A DNA stretch of 64,000 nucleotides, taken from Bremerella sp. TYQ1 (GTDB taxonomy: Bacteria > Planctomycetota > Planctomycetia > Pirellulales > Pirellulaceae). The notes below the pieces were generated by a model that was given only the letters and a program-made list of their open reading frames with translations, made no database searches and was not told the DNA's origin. Positions 1-7,029 of this stretch are shown piece after piece (positions within the stretch are counted from its first letter, which is position 1; every line of letters starts with the position of its first letter). Location: the NCBI RefSeq assembly GCF_020150455.1, contig NZ_CP083740.1:5208001-5272000 (forward strand), read 5' to 3'. The position numbers and the translations under genes were made by a program.

Positions 1-1641
1 CGCGATCAATGGCTCGATCGTGAAAACGGCGTCAAGAAAGTGGACGGTAAGATCGTCAGCATCACCACGCTTGATGGCAACACGTACGCCGGCAAGATCT
101 TTATGGACACTACCTACGAAGGCGACTTGATGGCCGCCGCTGGTATTTCCTATCACGTCGGTCGTGAGTCGAACGATGTCTATGGCGAAACGATCAATGG
201 CGTGCAAACTGCCCGGGCTCGCAGCCATCAGTTCGAGTACCCAACCGATCCGTACGTTGTGGAAGGAGATCCAAGCAGCGGTCTTTTGCCACGTATCTCG
301 GCTGAAAAACCTGGCCCAGATGGAAGCGGCGACGACAAAATTCAGGCCTACTGCTTCCGTATGTGTTTGACCACGGCGAAAGACAATCAAGTCAAATTCC
401 CTAAGCCGGAAGGTTACGATCCCAAGCAGTACGCGCTGCTTGCACGTTACCTGAAAGGTGGTTGGAAAGGGGTTTTTAACAAATTCGATCCGGCCCCGAA
501 CTTCAAGACCGATACGAACAACCACGGTGCGTTCTCGACCGACAACATCGGAATGAATTACGACTACCCGGAAGCATCGTACGAGCGCCGAAAAGAAATC
601 ATCAAAGAGCACGAAGTCTATCAAAAGGGCTGGCTCTACTTCATCGCGAACGATCCATCGATCCCGAAGGACATTCAGGAACGAATGAACCGCTGGGGTT
701 TGGCGAAGGACGAGTTCGTCGACAACGGCAACTGGCCACATCAGATCTACGTACGTGAAGCTCGCCGAATGGTCGGACCTGTGGTGATGTGCGAACCGAT
801 GCTGCGAGCCCTGAAGCCAACACCGAAGAGCATTGGTTTGGGTTCGTACAACATGGACTCGCACAACGTGCAGCGTTACGTTACCGCGGATGGGCACGTT
901 CGTAACGAAGGGGACATTCAGATCAGCCCCGGCGGTGCTTACCCGATCAGCTACGACAGCGTGACGCCCAAGAAAGATGAATGCACTAACTTGCTTGTGC
1001 CGGTTTGCGTTTCGTCTTCGCACATTGCTTATGGCTCGATTCGTATGGAGCCTGTGTTCATGATCCTGGGCCAATCGGCCGCAACGGCTGCCGCTATGGC
1101 GATCGATCAGGACATCGCCGTGCAAGACGTTCAGTACGAAGAATTGAAAGAGCGTTTGCTGAAAGATGGTCAGGTTCTGGAAATGGCACGTAAGCCTTCC
1201 CAGCCTCGCCAGGTGATCGACCCGAAGAAGCTGGACGGCGTTGTTATCGATGATACCCAAGCCGAAAAGCAAGGTGCCTGGCCGGAAAGCAGCTCGATCG
1301 CTGGCTACGTCGGCACCGGCTACGTGCACGACGAAAACAAGGGCCAAGGTGCCAAGTCGATCGCGTTTAAAGCATCGAAGCTGAAAGCGGGTAAGTACGA
1401 CGTCCGAGTTGCTTACTCCGACAATCCCAACCGAGCCACGAACGTTCCAGTGAAGATCACTTCGCAAGGGAAGGAAGTCTTTTCCGGAACGATCAATCAG
1501 AAGAAGGCCCCAAGCATCGACAAGGTGTTCGTTTCCGTGGGTAAATTCGACTTGAGTGGCGACGCCGTCGTGACGCTTTCCAACGAAGGCGTCGACGGAT
1601 ACGTAGTTGCGGATGCTGTCGTTTTGGTTCCTGTCAAATAG
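1..1641 (+). CDS. FAD-dependent oxidoreductase with golvesin-C-like domain (5' partial)
   Basis: The frame is open from base 1, so the N-terminus with the FAD-binding GxGxxG lies outside the window; the GTG at 40 is internal. The visible part resembles the planctomycete FAD_oxidored family: a stretch with D-T-T-Y-E-G-D-L, then A-G-I-S-Y-H-V-G-R-E, and a later G-Q-S-A-A-T-A-A-A-M segment typical of the family's closing Rossmann helix. The last 130 residues (V-V-I-D-D-T-Q... to V-V-A-D-A-V) look like the beta-sandwich domain found at the C-terminus of golvesin and xanthan-lyase-type proteins, which may bind carbohydrate. The substrate is unknown. The protein is probably secreted, but the signal peptide cannot be seen. 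The next gene follows after 18 bases, so the two may be cotranscribed. Confidence 0.8.
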   Translation, partial: RDQWLDRENGVKKVDGKIVSITTLDGNTYAGKIFMDTTYEGDLMAAAGISYHVGRESNDVYGETINGVQTARARSHQFEYPTDPYVVEGDPSSGLLPRISAEKPGPDGSGDDKIQAYCFRMCLTTAKDNQVKFPKPEGYDPKQYALLARYLKGGWKGVFNKFDPAPNFKTDTNNHGAFSTDNIGMNYDYPEASYERRKEIIKEHEVYQKGWLYFIANDPSIPKDIQERMNRWGLAKDEFVDNGNWPHQIYVREARRMVGPVVMCEPMLRALKPTPKSIGLGSYNMDSHNVQRYVTADGHVRNEGDIQISPGGAYPISYDSVTPKKDECTNLLVPVCVSSSHIAYGSIRMEPVFMILGQSAATAAAMAIDQDIAVQDVQYEELKERLLKDGQVLEMARKPSQPRQVIDPKKLDGVVIDDTQAEKQGAWPESSSIAGYVGTGYVHDENKGQGAKSIAFKASKLKAGKYDVRVAYSDNPNRATNVPVKITSQGKEVFSGTINQKKAPSIDKVFVSVGKFDLSGDAVVTLSNEGVDGYVVADAVVLVPVK

Positions 1642-1659
1642 ATTACTCCTGCAACAAGC

Positions 1660-2466
1660 GTGAAATTGAAGATGTTGAAGTCGACTCTGACTTGTTTGCT
1701 GCTGTCACTTTTTGGGGTGGCAGCGGCTGAGGCCCATGAACCGATCGAGATTCGCGTGGTGAGCTATAACATTCACCACGGCGAAGGTCTCGACGACAAG
1801 CTCGATCTGCCACGGATTGCTCAAATACTGGAGCAGGCCAACCCCGACATCATCGCGCTGCAGGAAGTCGATCAAAATACTGAGCGAACGGAAAAAGTCG
1901 ATCAGACGGCCGTCTTGGCGAAACTGCTGAAGATGAAATGTGTCTTCGGTGATAACATCGACTACCAAGGTGGTCGGTACGGCAATGCGTTGCTGACCAA
2001 GTACGATTCGATTTCGGTAACCAACCATAAGCTGCCGGCGCTGACGCCTGGCGAACAGCGGGGCCTGATGGAAGCCGACATTGCCGTGCCTGGGCTCAAC
2101 CAGCCGCTGAAGTTTCTCGCGACCCACTTTGATTACCGACGCGACAACAAAGAACGCGTTGCCTCGTGCGAGATGATCAAAAAACTGACGCAAGATTGGG
2201 GAGACCGCCCTGCCCTGATGGCGGGCGATTTGAATGCTCTGCCAGATAGCGAAACGCTGCGACTTCTGCAGGAACATTGGACACGTGCGAACAAGGAGGT
2301 CGAACCGACGTTCCCCAGCGACAAGCCGGTACGCCAGATCGACTATATCCTGCTTCGCCCGGCTAGTGGTTGGAAGGTAGTCGAGTTCCGAGTTCTCGAC
2401 GAAGCGGTCGCATCCGACCACCGTCCCATTCTGGCCGTCCTGCAGTGGCACCCGGCCGGCGAGTAA
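1660..2466 (+). CDS. Secreted endonuclease/exonuclease/phosphatase-family protein
   Basis: This 268-residue protein has the EEP metallo-phosphodiesterase fold. Visible motifs are V-S-Y-N-I-H-H-G near residue 34, L-Q-E-V-D near 62 (the metal-binding Glu), G-D-L-N-A-L near 189 (Asp/Asn) and S-D-H-R-P-I near 254 (catalytic His). Family members cut nucleic acids, inositol phosphates or sphingomyelin; the substrate here cannot be read from sequence. The first 25 residues are a hydrophobic signal peptide ending near A-A-E-A-H, so export is likely. The start is GTG at 1660, with an in-frame ATG four codons later as the alternative. A strong intrinsic terminator follows the stop codon. Confidence 0.85.
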   Translation: MKLKMLKSTLTCLLLSLFGVAAAEAHEPIEIRVVSYNIHHGEGLDDKLDLPRIAQILEQANPDIIALQEVDQNTERTEKVDQTAVLAKLLKMKCVFGDNIDYQGGRYGNALLTKYDSISVTNHKLPALTPGEQRGLMEADIAVPGLNQPLKFLATHFDYRRDNKERVASCEMIKKLTQDWGDRPALMAGDLNALPDSETLRLLQEHWTRANKEVEPTFPSDKPVRQIDYILLRPASGWKVVEFRVLDEAVASDHRPILAVLQWHPAGE

Positions 2467-2500
2467 GTCAGCTTCAAGACGACCCAATCAAACCACCCCA

Positions 2501-2529
2501 AAAGGCTCGCCCCGCTGCGAGCCTTTTTT
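2501..2529 (+). terminator. Rho-independent terminator
   Basis: A perfect 10-bp stem (2501-2510 paired with 2517-2526) has a 6-base loop and runs into six T residues. It ends the transcript of the phosphodiesterase-family gene and isolates it from yjbQ. Confidence 0.93.
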
Positions 2530-2601
2530 CATGCGCTGCGTCTATCGACTACAATCGCTCGAGAAGTTTCAACAAGCCTTTCATGTAGAAAAGACCGAGC
2601 G

Positions 2602-2772
2602 ATGAAGTCATATACCCGAGAACTTTGGATGGACGTCCCCAAACGCCGCATGATCGTCGACATCCATAGCGACATCGAAAACTGCGTCACCGAAAGTGGC
2701 GTTCAGGAAGGAATGGTTTTGGTGAATGCGAAGCAGATCGCGTCACACACACAAATCCTTCAAGAGGATTAG
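2602..2772 (+). pseudogene. yjbQ: 5' fragment of native yjbQ, cut by the element
   Basis: The first 41 codons (2602-2724), plus the first two bases of an Asn codon, are the start of a YjbQ/UPF0047 protein ([14 protein letters not shown]). Over its first 43 residues it is about 70 percent identical, by hand alignment, to the intact copy at 18964. After the AA at 2725-2726 the frame enters mobile-element sequence and meets a stop at 2770, so at most a 56-residue chimera is made. The conserved metal-binding His residues of YjbQ are lost. The reading resumes in frame at 19474 on the far side of the element. Confidence 0.92.
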
Positions 2773-4351
2773 CACCATCCGAATATTCCGGCATTCCTCG
2801 GAAATTGGGGATCATTCCAAAGAGTTCAAATATCCATCTCTTGGAGCGATGCCGCTTCTGACCAGGCAGAGCTGACAAATAGATTCCCATCGGTCGTCCA
2901 TCTGGCTGGTCGCTCGCAAAAACTGCTTCAATCAGTGCTCTCTTGTCAGCCCACTCCATGTGGTCGAAATCTTCGGCGTCCATCATCATCATCCATCGTT
3001 TTGCACTTACTTTCTTTCGGAAGCGTTTTCCAATCTCTTGGGCAACATCCAGAATCTGTTCCTTGGATGGAAGGCCATCCAAGTGCGATGATAGCTCTGA
3101 AATCTTCCGGGCAATCAGAGCTTCCTGCCCATTTAATTCTTCAATCTTCGACTTGATTTCATGATCAGGGATTCCCAATACTGCCATGTCCATAACCTTG
3201 GCTCTGCCTAAACGAATTTGTTCGAGTTCGTTCTTCAACTTAGCGATTTGATCACGTTGCTTTTGTGCTTTCTCTTGGTCCGGCATCATCTTGTTCAATG
3301 CCCTCTCTACTGCAGCAGGATTGCCAAAGGTGAGAAATAGTTCCTTGATGACGCTGGACTCTATTTCTTCGGCCCTCGGGTATGGTGAAGGGTCGGCTGG
3401 GCAATCGACCTTCACCCCTTTCGAGGGCGGATAGTGTCGATAGTAAAGTAGCCCGTTACGGTTTGCTTGCCCACTTAATGCGTATCCACAACATGTGCAG
3501 AAAATGTAACCAGTCAAAAGATAGGGGTTCTTCGGGCAACCATGTTGATAGGTGCGGTTTGCCTTAGCTTTCGTCTGAATCGCTTTGATCGTCTTTTCTG
3601 GAAGCAGTCTCGGAATCGTAAGGACGACGCTCGTATCTATGTTGAGATCGGGAATATTCCACCGAATTGTGTGGGAGCAACCGCAGTTCTTCGTGAGCGT
3701 CTTGTGGAGGAACGAATGGTTGATCTTATGTTCTTCTGCTAGATCTTTCAGGCTTTCACCTGAGAGATAACGAGATGCGACTTCTTCGACTATTCGCTTC
3801 TTGGCTTCGTCTACTGACCAGGTTGAGGTCTTCTTGTTCCAGATTCTTCCAAACGGGATTCGTCCAGCCGTTGGTGCATTCAACCTCTTGGCTCGTTCGA
3901 TGCAACTCAGGACCGATTTGAGCTTTTGCTGGCGAGCTTGATACTCGCCGATCTCAGCCGCCAAACCGAGGAACAGAATCGCATTCGGGTCAAACAGATT
4001 ATGTTCTTGAGTTAGCGTGAAGAATCGAATGCCAGCTTGTCGGAAGATCTCCAGGCCTTGCTTTGAACGGGCATTGTCTCGCGACCAGCGAGATGCATCG
4101 AATACAATCACGGCGTCAAATAGGCGGGGATTCTTTGCCGCATCTCTTTCTAAACGATCAAGTTCTTTTCTTTCCCAGGTGCCGCTTGTTGCGTGCTCCT
4201 GACCGCCGTACCAGCCGACTATTTTGCCACCTAGATCTTTGACCGCGTTGGTGATTTGCAGACGTTGGGTTCGCAACGATTCACCATGCTTTTCTTGCTT
4301 CTCGGTCGATACTCGGATCAGCGCAGCGAATCGAAATTTTTTAACTGACAT
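2687..4351 (-). CDS. Large serine recombinase (integrase of the element)
   Basis: This 554-residue protein starts with a resolvase catalytic domain: A-L-I-R-V-S-T-E-K-Q places the nucleophile at Ser15, and D-A-S-R-W-S-R near residue 85 is the second active-site block. A recombinase domain follows at about 160-275. A zinc-ribbon comes next (C-T-C-C-G-Y-A-L-S-G near 285, later Cys near 320), and then a coiled coil at about 350-430, the usual order for large serine integrases. It lies directly inside attL and points outward. The reading frame crosses the attachment core, so its last 12-13 residues are encoded by the antisense strand of the yjbQ 5' fragment; the C-terminus therefore depends on the integration site. 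It is the probable enzyme for integration here. Confidence 0.93.
   Translation of the reverse strand: MSVKKFRFAALIRVSTEKQEKHGESLRTQRLQITNAVKDLGGKIVGWYGGQEHATSGTWERKELDRLERDAAKNPRLFDAVIVFDASRWSRDNARSKQGLEIFRQAGIRFFTLTQEHNLFDPNAILFLGLAAEIGEYQARQQKLKSVLSCIERAKRLNAPTAGRIPFGRIWNKKTSTWSVDEAKKRIVEEVASRYLSGESLKDLAEEHKINHSFLHKTLTKNCGCSHTIRWNIPDLNIDTSVVLTIPRLLPEKTIKAIQTKAKANRTYQHGCPKNPYLLTGYIFCTCCGYALSGQANRNGLLYYRHYPPSKGVKVDCPADPSPYPRAEEIESSVIKELFLTFGNPAAVERALNKMMPDQEKAQKQRDQIAKLKNELEQIRLGRAKVMDMAVLGIPDHEIKSKIEELNGQEALIARKISELSSHLDGLPSKEQILDVAQEIGKRFRKKVSAKRWMMMMDAEDFDHMEWADKRALIEAVFASDQPDGRPMGIYLSALPGQKRHRSKRWIFELFGMIPNFRGMPEYSDGANPLEGFVCVTRSASHSPKPFLPERHFR
2697..2756. other. attL of the serine-integrase element
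   Basis: Host yjbQ sequence ends at the dinucleotide AA (2725-2726). Element sequence from 2727 onward matches, in mirror image and without gaps, the sequence inside the right end (reading leftward from 19473): 16 of the first 28 positions agree. The matches include AGAT at offsets 9-12, GC at 14-15 and ACACAC at 19-24. This symmetry around a central dinucleotide is the known layout of serine-integrase attP arms. The exact core is inferred. Confidence 0.8.
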
Positions 4352-4387
4352 TCTTTAGGTTCCTTGATTATTGGTAAACAAATTGAA

Positions 4388-4981
4388 TCACGTACTTTTC
4401 AGCACGCTGTAGATCGTCGGTCGCGAAAGATTGACTGCCTTCGCGATCGCAGTAATGGGCTCGCCTTGCTTTTTCATAGAACGAATCATCTTCTCCTGAG
4501 TCGGGGATACTTTTTTCCGCACTCCCGCATCTGATCCTCCCCACGCCTTGCCATCGGCTTTCGCTCTCGCGATGCCAGCCGCTTGGCGTTCGCCTCTCAC
4601 CTCTCGTTCGTACTGAGCGACACCGGCGAGGATGTTTGCCATCAGCCGTCCTGAAGGTGTGAGGAGATCGAATCCGTCCTTGATGCTTACAAGATTCACT
4701 TTCCGTTGGCACAGTTCATCGAATAAAGCGGTCAGACCGGAAGCTGTACGCCCCAAACGATCAAGTCTCCAGATAACAATCTGGGAAATCTGACCTCGTC
4801 GTATTTGGCTTTCCAGTTTCTTCCAGTCTTTGCGGTCCATCGATTTACCGCTCGCCTGATCTCGATACCACTTCACGGGCTGATCCTGGTGAGCAGCCCA
4901 AGCGGTGAGTTCAGGCTCCTGGGATTTCGTATCCTGTGTCTTGCTGGAAACTCGAACGTAAATCGCAATGTGCTTTGGCAT
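4388..4981 (-). CDS. Small serine resolvase/invertase
   Basis: This 197-residue protein has the resolvase/Pin layout: Y-V-R-V-S-S with the catalytic Ser at 12, W-R-L-D-R-L-G-R near residue 70, and L-M-A-N-I-L-A-G-V-A-Q-Y-E-R-E near 112. The C-terminal helix-turn-helix reads I-T-A-I-A-K-A-V-N-L-S-R-P-T-I-Y. A longer reading to 5095 exists, but the ATG at 4981 is preferred: it begins right before the catalytic beta strand and has a GGAG ribosome-binding site about 9 bases upstream. Its job could be resolving co-integrates, inverting a segment, or assisting the large integrase. It ends 36 bases before the integrase start, and both are read leftward, probably as one unit. Confidence 0.9.
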   Translation of the reverse strand: MPKHIAIYVRVSSKTQDTKSQEPELTAWAAHQDQPVKWYRDQASGKSMDRKDWKKLESQIRRGQISQIVIWRLDRLGRTASGLTALFDELCQRKVNLVSIKDGFDLLTPSGRLMANILAGVAQYEREVRGERQAAGIARAKADGKAWGGSDAGVRKKVSPTQEKMIRSMKKQGEPITAIAKAVNLSRPTIYSVLKST

Positions 4982-5498
4982 TGATGAATCTCCGGGTCGG
5001 AATAAGTGAACGCATGTGCACCATTCTCCGCCAGGAGGGGATTCGACGTCAATGTTGAAGTACACTCCACGGTTTACAGATATTTCAAATCCCAAGAGCC
5101 TGGAAAAAGCGGGCTATCCGGCTTGCGATTCCAGAGGAGACGAAACTTTACACCGTTTAGCGTTTGCGGTTTTGTTTCGCCCGTGACCCGTCAGATGGGC
5201 GGGGCCGCTCTGGCCGTTTTCCAGCAATTAGTTCGAGAGGGAAGAAGCCTTGAATTGGCTGGTGACGTTTACGACGTGTACGCCGCGTTCTGCAGCGTTT
5301 GGATAAATCCTGTCGTTCGAGTCTTGGATCGGGGCGAAAACTTGCGAGTACTTCGTCTGAAAATAGTGGCATGATTTATGGCTCCAATATCAAACCATGT
5401 GAGAAATAAGCTTCCTAAAACGGAGGAAGCTTGTTCAGACGAAGTGTACGGTTTGGGCGTAAGAGCTTGGCGGTAAACTACCGGTAGATTAGCGGTAA
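4982..5498. other. Intergenic region with hairpin, no convincing gene
   Basis: I see no convincing gene in these 517 bases; short open frames on both strands lack homology and good starts. A perfect 9-bp inverted repeat sits at 5408-5416/5424-5432 with a 7-base loop, without a T-tract. Just downstream (5469-5500) the motif GCGGTAA(A)CTA occurs twice with a related ACCGGTAG between. These could be operator or recombinase-binding sites for the flanking leftward genes; that is inference. Confidence 0.5.
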
Positions 5499-6047
5499 CT
5501 ATTCTTCGCTATGGGAACGTACATATTCGATTCCTGCTTGAGTAATCGCCTGACCACTTCTTTGGCCTCTCGGGTGAAATACGAATCCCAGCTTTCGTAG
5601 GTCCTCAAGGCGGCTTCGAATTGTACGGTCACTGATCGGGATTTTGCGTGCACGTAACCGCTTTTCGATTGCATCTACGAATAGTGGTTCGGCTCCGGCG
5701 TCGTAAAGAACCATGAGGACTCTGAATTGCCAAAGTTCCAAGATCTGAGTGCTCTTGTGTTCAGATTCCAATTTCACGAGCATTTCTCGAACCGCTCGAA
5801 TTTGACTTCGGCAAGTTGGCAGCATCTTGCGAACGTCCGGTCCTCCGGGTTCAGGACGGAATAATCTTGCGTCGAACCCTAGTCTCTCCGCGATTCGAGC
5901 ACACCTGGCTTCGTCATCGGAGAGCCCTTTCGGCTTGGAGTTTTCGACAAAAAACAGGCTGTCAATATCTTCAAACTTGTGGCACATTTCGCCAAGCCAA
6001 ATCAGATGTTTCTCAAGAAACTGAATTTCTTCTTCAATGGTCGCCAT
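5499..6047 (-). CDS. Unknown protein with C-terminal winged-helix-like region
   Basis: I do not recognise this 182-residue family. The N-terminal half is helical and charged. The C-terminal part (about 105-182) looks like a winged helix: [16 protein letters not shown], then [18 protein letters not shown] as a recognition helix, and a wing with G-Q-R-S-G. It is divergent from the restriction operon, with 96 bases between the two starts, a classical place for a regulator. A controller role for the R-M operon is inference only. The start ATG is at 6047. Confidence 0.65.
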   Translation of the reverse strand: MATIEEEIQFLEKHLIWLGEMCHKFEDIDSLFFVENSKPKGLSDDEARCARIAERLGFDARLFRPEPGGPDVRKMLPTCRSQIRAVREMLVKLESEHKSTQILELWQFRVLMVLYDAGAEPLFVDAIEKRLRARKIPISDRTIRSRLEDLRKLGFVFHPRGQRSGQAITQAGIEYVRSHSEE

Positions 6048-6143
6048 GATCTTTCCAAATGGTTGTCATTCCCCTCCGCCGACGGTATCCTGCCCTTACC
6101 CTTCCAGTGTCCCCTCAGTACCCCCGTGGCGGCAAGAGGCTGC

Positions 6144-7025
6144 ATGAATCTTGAAGTTCCCCAGCGACCGTTTTCTATCCGTATCTTTGTGCCAGATGGT
6201 GATCCCGATGGGCTGCGTCTCGTCGAGAAATCCAACTGGAGCGGCATCGGCGTCGTCTTCAACCGCACCAACTACAAGCAAGCCGTGACCCGTGCCGAGT
6301 TTGAGCGAACCGGGGTCTATGTTCTTGTAGGCAATTCCAGCGACGGAGCGTTGCCCACGATCTACATCGGCGAAGGCGATCCCGTCGGTGCTCGATTGAA
6401 CTCGCACTATAGCAAGAAAGATTTTTGGGACTGGGCCGTTTTCTTCGTTACCAAGGACAACAGCCTCAACAAAGCTCACGTCCAGCGAATGGAAGTTCGC
6501 CTCCTGGAACTCGCCAAGGCTGCAAAGCAAACAAAACTCGACAACCTCAACATGCCTTCCCCGCCGACCCTTTCGGAGGCGGATGTGGCCGATGTCGATA
6601 GTTTTCTGCTCGACATGCTCAGTATCTTTCCTTTGGTCGGGCTCAGCGTGTTCGAGCGAACAGAGCCGCGTTCCAATTCCCAGGAATCTCTATTGCTTGA
6701 GGCCAAAGGTGTCACGGCGAAGGGTTACGAAGATACTAAGGGCTTTGTCGTTCGGGAAGGCTCTGAGGCGGTGAAGGCCGAAACCGCCACGATTCACCAG
6801 TACATGTCAAACCTTAGGGGCGATTTGCTCGAACAGGGGGTCTTGAACGATACTGGAGACCGGTATCGGTTCGCCCAAGACCATGTTTTCAGTTCTCCCT
6901 CCACGGCGGCTGGCGTGATTCTGGGACGAACAGCCAACGGAAGAACGGAGTGGAAGAGCAAGGACGGGAGAACGCTGAAGGAGTTGCAGACCCAAGAAAG
7001 TGCGTCAATCGACGACGAGGATTAA
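6144..7025 (+). CDS. GIY-YIG nuclease family protein with DUF4357
   Basis: This 293-residue protein has a GIY-YIG-type N-terminal core: G-V-Y-V-L-V-G at 57-63, I-Y-I-G-E-G-D at 73-79, an Arg at 84, and Q-R-M-E-V-R near 117 as the candidate catalytic Glu. The C-terminal part (about 205-285) matches DUF4357, with F-V-V-R-E-G-S, then [14 protein letters not shown] and N-G-R-T-E-W-K. DUF4357 proteins often sit beside type I restriction genes. The start at 6144 avoids a 69-base overlap with the divergent gene and has AGAGG upstream; a longer frame opens at 5979. It heads the operon and stops four bases before the chosen hsdR start. Its role is unknown; it may be an accessory nuclease of the R-M system. 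Confidence 0.87.
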   Translation: MNLEVPQRPFSIRIFVPDGDPDGLRLVEKSNWSGIGVVFNRTNYKQAVTRAEFERTGVYVLVGNSSDGALPTIYIGEGDPVGARLNSHYSKKDFWDWAVFFVTKDNSLNKAHVQRMEVRLLELAKAAKQTKLDNLNMPSPPTLSEADVADVDSFLLDMLSIFPLVGLSVFERTEPRSNSQESLLLEAKGVTAKGYEDTKGFVVREGSEAVKAETATIHQYMSNLRGDLLEQGVLNDTGDRYRFAQDHVFSSPSTAAGVILGRTANGRTEWKSKDGRTLKELQTQESASIDDED

Positions 7026-7029
7026 CCCA

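Noticed and set aside
1705..2487. Long antisense frame over the phosphodiesterase-family gene
   Set aside because: It has no recognisable domain, while the plus strand has a signal peptide and all EEP motifs.
5006..5374. Open frames on both strands between the resolvase and the winged-helix gene
   Set aside because: They have no domain, no good ribosome-binding site and no consistent codon use; treated as intergenic.
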